A stretch of 64,000 nt of DNA from Comamonas terrigena NBRC 13299 (GTDB lineage: Bacteria; Pseudomonadota; Gammaproteobacteria; Burkholderiales; Burkholderiaceae_C), in NCBI RefSeq assembly GCF_006740045.1, contig NZ_AP019749.1, positions 2,623,001-2,687,000 of the forward strand, given 5' to 3'. Each line of letters begins with the position of its first letter. Position 1 is the stretch's first letter. The notes beneath the pieces are model-generated. The model ran no database searches and was not told the DNA's origin. It saw only the letters and a list, made by a program, of their open reading frames with translations. The position numbers were made by a program, and so were the translations under genes. Of the stretch, positions 34,517 through 42,691 are shown piece by piece.

Positions 34517-35055
34517 GGTGCCTCCTGCGCGGCGTCAGCAGCGGCCGGCGTACCGACCACGGGCGTTGCCGCCTGCAGCTGCCCCAGCATGTGGTCCACC
34601 ACCTGCTCCAGCTGGGCAATAGTGTCTTCGCCGCACAGTGCCCGCACCTGCTGCTGGGCCTGGCGCCAGTACTGTGCGCCAAGGCGGTGGGCCTGTTCGC
34701 CGGCCTCCGTCACCCGCACGCAGCGGCTGCGGGCGTCGACCCCGGCCACCACCTCGATCAGCCCCTGCGCCTGCAGCGTCTGCAGATTGCGGGTCAGCGT
34801 GGTGCGGTCGGTGTTCAGCAGCTCCGCCAGGCGGGACACCGTGAGCGGGCCGTCCTTGGCACGGCGCGCCTGCCCCAGCAGATTGAACTGGGTGCCACGC
34901 AGGCCGCTGGGGGCCAGCATGTCGTCGTAGAACTGCGAAATCTTGCGCGACAGGCTGCGCGCCATGAAGCTGGTGCAGCGGGCCGGGCTGGCCGTGGGGG
35001 CCGACGATGGTGCCGGCGTGGCAGCGAGGGGGGAAGCGGACGACGGGGGCGGCAT
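34513..35055 (-). CDS. MarR-family regulator of the MATE pump
   Basis: A MarR-type winged-helix protein of 180 residues. The core runs from LRGTQFNLLGQA through LTVSRLAELLNTDRTTLTRNLQTLQAQGLIEV to the wing DARSRCVRVTEAGEQA. The ATG at 35055 has GGAG six bases upstream; an in-frame GTG at 35079 is less likely. It is cotranscribed with the MATE gene (ATGA overlap). A strong inverted repeat at 35101-35133 upstream is the expected operator, so the pair probably autorepresses. Confidence 0.9.
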   Translation of the reverse strand: MPPPSSASPLAATPAPSSAPTASPARCTSFMARSLSRKISQFYDDMLAPSGLRGTQFNLLGQARRAKDGPLTVSRLAELLNTDRTTLTRNLQTLQAQGLIEVVAGVDARSRCVRVTEAGEQAHRLGAQYWRQAQQQVRALCGEDTIAQLEQVVDHMLGQLQAATPVVGTPAAADAAQEAP

Positions 35056-35100
35056 GGGGTTCTCCGGCTGCAGCGCCACCGGCCCGGGCCGGTCTATGCG

Positions 35101-35133
35101 TGCAGCTACACGTATTCAATCAGTGTAGATGCA
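35101..35133. promoter_or_regulatory. Strong inverted-repeat operator upstream of marR-MATE
   Basis: Two 11-bp arms, TGCAGCTACAC and GTGTAGATGCA, match in ten of eleven positions when one is reversed and complemented, and are separated by an AT-rich 11-bp centre. The site lies 46-78 bp before the MarR start, where the promoter should be. In addition CACGTATT occurs twice, partly overlapping it. Symmetry of this quality is unlikely by chance in a GC-rich genome. Confidence 0.7.
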
Positions 35134-35234
35134 CGTATTGCAGCGCGCTGTCCGGTGCGGGACGCCCCGGGCAGCGGCACAGGAACCGCTGCCGCGCAGA
35201 GCGTGCGCGCCGGCCGTGCCCACAGACCCCGGCC

Positions 35235-35930
35235 TCACACCTCCAGCCACTCCTTGCGCACACGCTCGTTGCGCAGCAGATCGGCCGGCGTGCCGTCGTA
35301 GACGATGGCGCCATGGCCCATCACCAGCGCCCGGTCCGAAATCTTCATGGCAATGGTCAGCTTCTGCTCGATCAGCAACACCGACACCCCGCGCTCGCGC
35401 AGCCGGCCCAGGTATTCGCCCACCAGCTCCACGATCTTGGGCGCCAGGCCCTCGGTGGGCTCGTCGATGATGATCAGGTCCGGGTCGCCCATCAGCGTGC
35501 GGCACAGGGTCAGCATCTGCTGCTCGCCGCCCGACATCACGCCGGCCTCGGTGTGCTGGCGCTCCTTCAGGCGCGGGAACATGGCGTACATGTCGTCAAA
35601 GCTCCAGCGGCTGCCTTTGCCCTTGCCTTTCTGGCCCAGCAGCAGGTTCTGGTGCACCGTCAGATTGGGGAACACATCGCGGCTTTCCGGCACATAGCCC
35701 AGGCCCAGGTGGGCGATCTCAAAGGTCTTGCGCCCGGTCAGCGCCTGGTCCTTCCAGCGGATGTCGCCCTCCCAGTCCACCAGGCCCATGATGGCCTTGG
35801 CCGTGGTGCTGCGGCCCGATCCGTTGCGTCCCAGCAGGGCCACGATCTCGCCCGGCGCCACCTGCAGGCTCACGCCGTGCAGCACATGGCTTTTGCCGTA
35901 ATAGGCGTGCAGTTGGTCAATCTTCAGCAT
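35235..35930 (-). CDS. livF: LIV-type ABC importer ATPase (LivF-like), importer 1, with Walker A Lys to Arg
   Basis: An ABC ATPase of 231 residues. The signature MSGGEQQM, Walker B DLIIIDEP and the switch region are normal. The Walker A loop reads GRNGSGRST, so the lysine that normally contacts the ATP phosphates is Arg40 (codon 35811-35813). Pair it with the LivG-like ATPase upstream, with permeases LivM and LivH. The start at 35930 has a GGGAG box four bases upstream and sits 11 bp after the livG stop; an in-frame TTG at 35945 is less likely. It probably energises import of a branched or aromatic carboxylate or amino acid. Confidence 0.9.
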   Translation of the reverse strand: MLKIDQLHAYYGKSHVLHGVSLQVAPGEIVALLGRNGSGRSTTAKAIMGLVDWEGDIRWKDQALTGRKTFEIAHLGLGYVPESRDVFPNLTVHQNLLLGQKGKGKGSRWSFDDMYAMFPRLKERQHTEAGVMSGGEQQMLTLCRTLMGDPDLIIIDEPTEGLAPKIVELVGEYLGRLRERGVSVLLIEQKLTIAMKISDRALVMGHGAIVYDGTPADLLRNERVRKEWLEV

Positions 35931-35941
35931 CCCGCTCCCTC

Positions 35942-36727
35942 TCAATGCGCGCCGGCCTGGGCATCGGCCACGCTGGAGCCCAGATAGGCTTCCTGCACCC
36001 GCGGATCGGCCCGCACCCGCTCGGGCGTGTCGAAGGCAATCACCTCGCCATAGACCACCACGGCGATCTTGTCCGCCAGGCCGAACACCACGCCCATGTC
36101 ATGCTCCACCGTCAGCAGGGTGCGGCCCTCGGTCACCTCGCGGATCAGCTGGATGAAGCGGCCGGTCTCGCTGTTGCTCATGCCGGCCGTGGGCTCGTCC
36201 AGCAGGATCACGCTGGCCCCGCCGGCAATGGTGATGCCAATCTCCAGCGCCCGCTGCTCGGCATAGGTCAGGTTCACGGCCAGCGTGTCGCGCCGGCGCT
36301 CCAGCCGGATCTGGGCCAGCAGCTGCTCGGCCCGTGCGTTCACATCGTCCATGCGCGACAGAAAGCGCAGAAAGCTGTAGCGGTAGCCCATGCTCCACAG
36401 CACGCTGCAGCGCAGGTTCTCGAACACGCTGAGCTTGGGGAAGATGTTGGTGATCTGGAAGCTGCGCGACAGCCCGGCGCGGTTGATCTCGAACGGCTGC
36501 TTGCCGTCGATGCGCTGGCCGTGCAGGTAGATCTCGCCGCTGCTGGGCGCAAAGCGCCCGCTGATCAGGTTGAACAAGGTGCTCTTGCCGGCACCGTTGG
36601 GGCCGATCACGGCCACGCGCTCGCCCGGGCGCACCGCCAGGTCGGCGCCGCAGATGATCTCGGCCTTGCCGAAGCTCTTGCGCACCGCGCGCAGCTCCAG
36701 TGCGTAGTGGGATGCCTGCTCGCTCAT
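35942..36727 (-). CDS. livG: LIV-type ABC importer ATPase (LivG-like), importer 1
   Basis: An ABC ATPase of 261 residues with Walker A GPNGAGKST and Walker B VILLDEP. The signature reads LTYAEQRALEI, a relaxed form common in LivG. The C-terminus carries the LivG-type extension (YGEVIAFDTPERVRADPRVQEAYLG). Its ATG overlaps the livM stop by four bases. Since the partner LivF-like protein has an altered Walker A, this subunit may do most of the ATP hydrolysis; that is an inference. Confidence 0.92.
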   Translation of the reverse strand: MSEQASHYALELRAVRKSFGKAEIICGADLAVRPGERVAVIGPNGAGKSTLFNLISGRFAPSSGEIYLHGQRIDGKQPFEINRAGLSRSFQITNIFPKLSVFENLRCSVLWSMGYRYSFLRFLSRMDDVNARAEQLLAQIRLERRRDTLAVNLTYAEQRALEIGITIAGGASVILLDEPTAGMSNSETGRFIQLIREVTEGRTLLTVEHDMGVVFGLADKIAVVVYGEVIAFDTPERVRADPRVQEAYLGSSVADAQAGAH

Positions 36728-38136
36728 GCGCCCTCTCCCCGCTGGATGCGGTGTTCAATCTCTTCCTGGATCTGCCCCCAGTCCTGCACGAACTGGCGGC
36801 GCACCAGCTCGAACAGCGCCAGCCCGGTCAGCAGCACCGCCCCCGCGCCCAGCCAGCTTGAGGCGCTGCGCACATCCAGCGTCATGCCCAGAAAGCGCAG
36901 CGTGTCGCCCAGCGCGGCATTGAGTTGCAGGTGGTAGATCATCTCGATCATCGCCGCCGCGCCCAGCAGCGCCGCCAGCGCCGTGCCGCCCAGCGCCAGG
37001 TAGGCGGCAACAATGCGCCCCAGCTTGCCGTACTTGGCCAGGCGCAGGTTCATCATGATCAGGCTGGCAATGCCGCCCGGGGCATACATCACCATGAACA
37101 GGAAGATCAGGCCCAGGTACAGCATCCAGGCCTTGGTCAGCTCGGACAGCAGCACCATGGCCAGCACCATCAGCACCGCGCCGATGATGGGGCCGAAGAA
37201 GAAGGTGGCACCGCCCAGGAAGGTGAACAGCAGGTAGGAGCCCGAGCGCAGCACGCTGACGCTGTCGGCCGCGGTCACGATCTCGAAATTGATCGCCGCC
37301 AGCCCGCCGCCCACGCCGGCAAAGAAGCCGGCAATCACAAAGCCCATGTAGCGCACGCGCTGGGTGTTGAAGCCCACAAAGGCCACGCGCTCCGGGTTGT
37401 CGCGCACGGCGTTGAGCATGCGGCCCAGCGGCGTGCCGGTGAAGGCGAACATCGCGGCCGTGCAGATAAAGCAGTAGACCGCAATCAGGTAGTACACCTC
37501 GATGGCCGGGCCGAAGGTGATGCCCAGCAGCGGCTGGCCGTAGACCCGGTCGGTGGTGATGCCGCCCTCCCCGCCGAAGAAGCCGGGGAACATCAGCGCC
37601 ATGGCCGCCACCAGCTCGCCCACCCCCAGGGTGATCATGGCAAAGGTGGTGCCGGACTTCTTGGTGGTCACCCAGCCCAGCAGCGCGGCAAAGAACATGC
37701 CGGCCAGGCCGCCAACCACCGGAATCAGCACCAGCGGCACCGGCAGGCTGCCGCCGCTGGCCAGGTTCATGGCGTGGATGGCAATGAACGAGCCCAGCCC
37801 GGTATAGACCGCATGGCCGAAGCTCAGCATGCCGCCCTGCCCCAGCAGGATGTTGTAGGACAGGCAGATGATGATGGCATACCCCATCTGGCTGAGCATG
37901 GTCAGCGCCAGGCTGCTGGTGAACACATGGGGGGCGACGATCAGCAGCAGCGCAAACACCGTCCACACCACCATGCGGCCGATGTTCAGCGGGCGAAAGC
38001 GGTACACCGCGCCCTTGCCCGGAGCGGCGGCCGCCGCTGGGACCGGCGCCTGTACGGGCGCAGATTTCGGGCCGCGCGCCGTGTCTGCCACAGGCACGAC
38101 TTCGTTCACGGCAGGGGAAGAAGCTTGAATGGACAT
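36724..38136 (-). CDS. livM: LIV-type ABC importer permease (LivM-like), importer 1
   Basis: A permease of 470 residues with multiple hydrophobic spans and the conserved pattern LSYNILLGQGGMLSFGHAVYTGLGSF early in the membrane domain. The C-terminal part extends past the last common segment, and the N-terminus has about 45 Ala/Pro-rich residues before the first span, so it is longer than the usual 330-420. GGAGG lies ten bases before the ATG at 38136. It starts 4 bp after the livH stop and overlaps livG. Confidence 0.92.
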   Translation of the reverse strand: MSIQASSPAVNEVVPVADTARGPKSAPVQAPVPAAAAAPGKGAVYRFRPLNIGRMVVWTVFALLLIVAPHVFTSSLALTMLSQMGYAIIICLSYNILLGQGGMLSFGHAVYTGLGSFIAIHAMNLASGGSLPVPLVLIPVVGGLAGMFFAALLGWVTTKKSGTTFAMITLGVGELVAAMALMFPGFFGGEGGITTDRVYGQPLLGITFGPAIEVYYLIAVYCFICTAAMFAFTGTPLGRMLNAVRDNPERVAFVGFNTQRVRYMGFVIAGFFAGVGGGLAAINFEIVTAADSVSVLRSGSYLLFTFLGGATFFFGPIIGAVLMVLAMVLLSELTKAWMLYLGLIFLFMVMYAPGGIASLIMMNLRLAKYGKLGRIVAAYLALGGTALAALLGAAAMIEMIYHLQLNAALGDTLRFLGMTLDVRSASSWLGAGAVLLTGLALFELVRRQFVQDWGQIQEEIEHRIQRGEGA

Positions 38137-38140
38137 GGCT

Positions 38141-39094
38141 TCAATCCTCCCGCGTACCCAGCAGGCCCTTGGGGCGGAAGATCAGCATCAGCACCAGGAA
38201 CAGATAAGGCAGTATCGGCGCCACCTGCGCCACCGTCAGGCTGAGCACCGGCCAGCCGAAGGTCTCGGGCGTCGCCTTCAGGCCCAGCTGGGCCAGCACA
38301 TCGGCCCAGGAAAAATCGATCGCCACGGCAAAGGTCTGCACGATGCCGATCAGCAGCGAGGCCAGAAACGCCCCGGCCAGCGAACCCAGGCCGCCGACCA
38401 CCACCACCACAAAGATGATGGAGCCCACCGACATGGCCATGGCCGGCTCGGTGATGTAGGTGTTGCCGCCGATCACGCCCGCCAGCCCGGCCAGCGCGCA
38501 GCCGCCGCCAAACACCAGCATGAACACGCGCGGCACGTTGTGGCCCAGGGCCTCCACCATGTGCGGCTGCTTCAGCGCCGCCTGAATCACCAGCCCGATG
38601 CGAGTGCGCGTCAGCAGCAACCACACCGCCACCAGCATGCACACCGCCACCAGCATCACGAACGAGCGCGACTTGGGGAACTGCGTGCCGTACAGCGTGA
38701 ACAGCGGCCCCTGCAGCTGCGGCGGCAGACCGTAGGGCACGGTGCCGCGCCCCCAGACCAGCTGCACCACTTCCAGAATCAGATACGACAGGCCGAAGGT
38801 GATCAGCAGCTCCGGCACATGGCCGAACTGGTGCACCCGGCGCAGACACAGCCGCTCGAACAGCGCCCCCAGGGCACCCACCAGCAGCGGTGCAATGAAA
38901 AGCGCCGGCCAGAAGCCGATTGCGCCCGAGAGGGTGTACGCAAAGTACGCGCCCAGCATGTAGAAGCTGGTGTGCGCGAAGTTGAGCACCCCCATCATGC
39001 TGAAGATCAGCGTCAGGCCCGAACTGAGCATGAACAGCAGCAGCCCGTAGCTCACGCCGTTCAGCAGGGAGATGGTGAAGAATTCCAGACTCAT
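38141..39094 (-). CDS. livH: LIV-type ABC importer permease (LivH-like), importer 1
   Basis: A permease of 317 residues. It shows LNGVSYGLLLFMLSSGLTLIFSMMGVLNFAHTSFYMLGAYFA, the LivH hallmark, and ends with the common FLVLMLIFRPKGLLG. It should form the membrane channel with LivM. The ATG at 39094 has no strong ribosome binding site. It is separated by 197 bp from the binding-protein gene upstream; no hairpin with a T-run is evident in the gap. Confidence 0.93.
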   Translation of the reverse strand: MSLEFFTISLLNGVSYGLLLFMLSSGLTLIFSMMGVLNFAHTSFYMLGAYFAYTLSGAIGFWPALFIAPLLVGALGALFERLCLRRVHQFGHVPELLITFGLSYLILEVVQLVWGRGTVPYGLPPQLQGPLFTLYGTQFPKSRSFVMLVAVCMLVAVWLLLTRTRIGLVIQAALKQPHMVEALGHNVPRVFMLVFGGGCALAGLAGVIGGNTYITEPAMAMSVGSIIFVVVVVGGLGSLAGAFLASLLIGIVQTFAVAIDFSWADVLAQLGLKATPETFGWPVLSLTVAQVAPILPYLFLVLMLIFRPKGLLGTRED

Positions 39095-39291
39095 GGACGA
39101 TCGGCCCGCGCACGCTTGACACTGACCGGCCCCGCAGGCCGGCCCCCTGTGCAGCACTGCAGCGCCTGGCGGCGCGCAGCCCTGCCCCTCTCATACCGCC
39201 CGCACGGCCTGCCCAGCCCGCCCCTTGCCAGGGGCAGCCGGGCTGCGGCGCACCGCGCGCCGCAGGGGCCGTGTGGACCGTGCAGCCCCAC

Positions 39292-40542
39292 TCAGCTGGG
39301 CCGCTTCATCTGGCAGGACGTAGGCGTGCTGGCCACATAGGGTTCGAAATATTTCACCGGCACAAAGGTGTAACCGGTGTTTTCCGAGTCTATCGGGTAT
39401 TTGCCCCCGGCTTTTTCCCAGCGGCTGATGTACAGGCCCTGCTGCAGCTGGTGGTCGGTCTTGCGCATCTCCACCTCCCCGTTGAAGCTCTTGAACTTCA
39501 TGCCCTCCATCACGGCTGCCACCTTCACCGGGTCGGTGCTCTTGGCCCGGGCCATGGCTTCGCTGAGCATGGCAAAGCCGTGGTAGACCGAGGCGGTGTA
39601 CATATCGTCATTGAACTTGGCCTTGAAGTCCTTGACGATCTTGTTGATCGGGCCTTCGGCGTTCAGATGGCTATAGCCCACCATATAGACCTTGCCGGCC
39701 GCCGCCGCTCCCATGGCCGTGGGCGCGCCGGTGGCAATGCCGTAGTAGGTGTAGAACTTGACGTTGTTCAGGCCGGCATCGTTGGCGGCCTTGACCAGCA
39801 GCGCCAGGTCCGAGCCCCAGTTGCCGGTGATCACGCTGTCGGCACCCGACTGCTTGATCTTGGCGATGTAGGGAGAGAAATCGCGCACCTGGGCCAGCGG
39901 CGCCATGTCGTCGCCGACGATTTCCACGTCCGGGCGCTTGCGCTTGAGCATCTCCTTGGCGTACTTGCTGACCTGGTGGCCGTGGGCGTAGTTCTGGTTG
40001 ATCAGGTAGACCTTCTTCACCTCGGGAAGGTCCTTCATGTAGGTGGTCAGCGCCTCCATCTTCATGGACGTGTCGGCATCCAGGCGGAAATGCCAGTAGC
40101 TGCACTTGCTGTTGGTCAGGTCCGGGTCCACGGCCGCATAGTTCAGGTAGACCACTTCCTTGCCCTTGTTGCGGGCGTTGTGCTTGTCCAGCGCATCCAT
40201 GATGGCCAGCGCCGGGCCGGAGCCGTTGCCCTGCACCACATAGCGCACGCCCTGGTCCATGGCCGAGCGCAGCGCGCTGGTGGTTTCCTGCGGGCTGAGC
40301 TTGTTGTCGATGGGGACGATCTCGAACTTCACCCCGGCCGGATTGTTCTTGCTGAATTCCTCGGCCATGAACTGCCAGCTCTTCATCTGGTTGGTGCCCA
40401 GCGCCGCCATCAGGCCGGACAGCGGGTCCAGCCAGGCGATCTTCACCGTCTCGCCCTTCTGGGCGTGGGCGGGCAGACTCAGACTGGCCGTGAGGGCGGC
40501 CAGGGTCAGCGTGGCAAACGTGGTCTTCAGCGCGAACTGCAT
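39292..40542 (-). CDS. LIV-type ABC importer substrate-binding protein, importer 1
   Basis: A periplasmic Leu/Ile/Val-binding-like protein of 416 residues. The signal peptide ends in the site PAHAQ. The mature part has VKIAWLDPLSGLMAALG and MKSWQFMAEEFSKNNPAG, then QGNGSGPALAIMDAL. AGGAG is six bases before the ATG. An acyl-CoA ligase gene precedes it on the same strand, which suggests the ligand is a carboxylic acid rather than a branched-chain amino acid. An 11-bp motif shared with the beta-oxidation promoter lies upstream at 40617-40627. Confidence 0.9.
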   Translation of the reverse strand: MQFALKTTFATLTLAALTASLSLPAHAQKGETVKIAWLDPLSGLMAALGTNQMKSWQFMAEEFSKNNPAGVKFEIVPIDNKLSPQETTSALRSAMDQGVRYVVQGNGSGPALAIMDALDKHNARNKGKEVVYLNYAAVDPDLTNSKCSYWHFRLDADTSMKMEALTTYMKDLPEVKKVYLINQNYAHGHQVSKYAKEMLKRKRPDVEIVGDDMAPLAQVRDFSPYIAKIKQSGADSVITGNWGSDLALLVKAANDAGLNNVKFYTYYGIATGAPTAMGAAAAGKVYMVGYSHLNAEGPINKIVKDFKAKFNDDMYTASVYHGFAMLSEAMARAKSTDPVKVAAVMEGMKFKSFNGEVEMRKTDHQLQQGLYISRWEKAGGKYPIDSENTGYTFVPVKYFEPYVASTPTSCQMKRPS

Positions 40543-40616
40543 GCAGGACTCCTGTGAGGGCTACGTGGATCGGCCGGTATGTCAGCCGATGGCTTGCGCA
40601 AGCGTAGCCGGGCCGC

Positions 40617-40627
40617 ACGGTCGTTCG
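40617..40627. promoter_or_regulatory. ACGGTCGTTCG motif shared with the beta-oxidation operator
   Basis: This 11-base string, 75-85 bp upstream of the binding-protein gene, is identical to the core of the palindrome before the FadB/FadJ-like gene (30577-30587). The flanking symmetry is weaker here. It may mark a common regulator for fatty acid oxidation and this importer/ligase cluster, or may be coincidence. Confidence 0.4.
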
Positions 40628-40839
40628 CCCTGGGACTTGTACGGCAGGGATTGCCCCGGGGCCCGCAGGCCCGGCCCGCCACGCAGCAAAACGCCCGGCG
40701 CGCATGCACCCCGGGCCTGCGGGGATATCCCCCGAAACCCATGGTACATGCGCACCAGGCGCTCTGTTTGGTGTAGCTGCAGCCGCGCCGCCGGTCTGCC
40801 CCGGACGGTGCGCGGCCAGTGTGCGGCCAGCGCGGGGGC

Positions 40840-42477
40840 TTACAGCCCCGGCAGCTTGTAGCCGGCCAGTTGTTCGCGCAGCTTGGTCTTGAGCATCTTG
40901 CCGGTCGCCCCCAGCGGAATGGCGTCCACAAACACCACATCGTCCGGAATCTGCCACTTGGCCGTCTTGCCGTCGAAAAAGGCCAGCAGCTCCTCGCGCG
41001 AGACCTCGGCACCGGCCTTCTTCGCCACTGCCACGATGGGGCGCTCGTCCCACTTGGGATGGGGCATGCCGATGCAGGCCGCCATGGCCACCGCCGGGTG
41101 GCCCATGGCAATGTTCTCGATGTCGATGGAACTGATCCACTCCCCGCCGGACTTGATCACGTCCTTGGTGCGGTCGGTGATCTGCATATAGCCGTCGGGG
41201 TCGATGGTGGCCACGTCGCCGGTGGGGAACCAGCCGCGCCCTTCCTCGTCCTTGACCAGGGGGCTGGCACCCTTGTAGTAGGTGTCCAGAATCCACGGCC
41301 CGCGCACCAGCAGGTCGCCGCAGGCCTTGCCGTCCCAGGGCTGGTCCCGGCCGTCGCTGTCCACGATGCGCATGTCCACGCCGTAGATGGGACGGCCCTG
41401 CTTCTGCAGGATCTTGCGCTGCTGCTCCTTGGGCAGCGCCAGGTGCTTGTTCTTGAGCGTGCCCAGCGTGCCCAGCGGGCTCATCTCGGTCATGCCCCAG
41501 GCGTGCAGCACGCGCACGCCATAGGTGTCCTCGAAGGTGTCGATCATGGCCGGCGGGCAGGCCGAGCCGCCGATCACCGTGCGGTTGAGGTGGCTGAACT
41601 TCAGGCCGCCCTGCTGCATATGGGTCAGCAGCATCTGCCAGACGGTGGGCACACCGGCGGCAAAAGTGACGCCTTCGGCCTCGATCAGATCGTACAGCGA
41701 CTTGCCGTCCAGCGCCGGGCCGGGGAAGACCACCTTGGCGCCGGTCAGCGCGGCCGAATACGGCAGGCCCCAGGCATTGACGTGGAACATGGGCACCACG
41801 GGCAGCACGGCATCGCGCGCCGACAGGTTCATCACATCGGGCAGCGCCGCGCCGTAGGCGTGCAGCACGCTGGAGCGGTGGCTGTACAGCACCGCCTTGG
41901 GGTTGCCGGTGGTGCCGCTGGTGTAGCACATGCTGGAAGCGGTGTTCTCGTCCAGCTGGGGCCAGCGGTAGTTCTTGGACTGGCCGGCAATCCAGGCCTC
42001 GTAGCTGACCAGGCCGGGAATGCCACTGTCGGTCGGCAGCTTGTCGGCATCGCACAGCGCCACCCACTGGCGCACCGTGGGGCACTTGGCGTGCACCGCC
42101 TGGATCAGCGGCAGGAAGGTGGTGTCGAAGCACAGCACCTGGTCTTCGGCGTGGTTGACGATCCAGGCAATCTGCTCGGGGTGCAGGCGCGGGTTGATGG
42201 TGTGCAGCACCCGGCCCGAGCCGCTGACGCCGTAGTACATCTCCATGTGGCGGTAGCCGTTCCAGGCCAGCGATGCCACGCGGTCGCCGTGGGCCAGCTT
42301 CAGCCCGTCCAGCGCATTGGCCAGCTGCTTGGCGCGGGCCGTCAGGTCGCGGTAGGTGTAGCGGTGGATGTCGCCCTCCACGCGGCGCGAGACGATTTCG
42401 GCGTCGCCGTGGAAGCGGTTGGCAAATTCAATCAGCGACGAAATCAGCAGCTGCTGATCCTGCATCAAACCTTGCAT
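40840..42477 (-). CDS. AMP-dependent long/medium-chain fatty acid-CoA ligase
   Basis: An acyl-CoA synthetase of 545 residues. The ATP motif is MCYTSGTTGNPKAVLYSH, the adenylate motif HAWGMTEMSPLG, and the hinge ITDRTKDVIKSGGEWISSIDIE. The C-terminal lysine region is PLGATGKMLKTKLREQL. It makes an acyl-AMP and then the CoA ester of a carboxylic acid. The ATG at 42477 has AAGGAG ten bases upstream. It lies 297 bp before the LIV-type importer 1 genes on the same strand, a likely importer-activator partnership. A 12-bp palindrome GGGGATATCCCC sits at 40721-40732 in the gap. Confidence 0.93.
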   Translation of the reverse strand: MQGLMQDQQLLISSLIEFANRFHGDAEIVSRRVEGDIHRYTYRDLTARAKQLANALDGLKLAHGDRVASLAWNGYRHMEMYYGVSGSGRVLHTINPRLHPEQIAWIVNHAEDQVLCFDTTFLPLIQAVHAKCPTVRQWVALCDADKLPTDSGIPGLVSYEAWIAGQSKNYRWPQLDENTASSMCYTSGTTGNPKAVLYSHRSSVLHAYGAALPDVMNLSARDAVLPVVPMFHVNAWGLPYSAALTGAKVVFPGPALDGKSLYDLIEAEGVTFAAGVPTVWQMLLTHMQQGGLKFSHLNRTVIGGSACPPAMIDTFEDTYGVRVLHAWGMTEMSPLGTLGTLKNKHLALPKEQQRKILQKQGRPIYGVDMRIVDSDGRDQPWDGKACGDLLVRGPWILDTYYKGASPLVKDEEGRGWFPTGDVATIDPDGYMQITDRTKDVIKSGGEWISSIDIENIAMGHPAVAMAACIGMPHPKWDERPIVAVAKKAGAEVSREELLAFFDGKTAKWQIPDDVVFVDAIPLGATGKMLKTKLREQLAGYKLPGL

Positions 42478-42691
42478 ACGGGGTCTACTCCTTGGATCCG
42501 GTCGGTGCCGGTGGTTTTGTTCTGGACTCGCTGCACATCGTAGCCCAGGGCCGTTTGGGCGACTTTCCGTGCTTTCCAGCATGCCAGCCTGACACCTGGG
42601 TGACGCACGGCGCTGCGCGGCTGTGCACCAGCGCGCGCGCCGCTTGCCCCGCCGGCTGCAAGGGCAAGCGCCTGCGCCAACAATAAGACGC

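Noticed and set aside
40721..40732. GGGGATATCCCC palindrome as an operator.
   Set aside because: It lies far from the start of the downstream gene, is only 12 bp, and has no second copy or neighbouring promoter elements.
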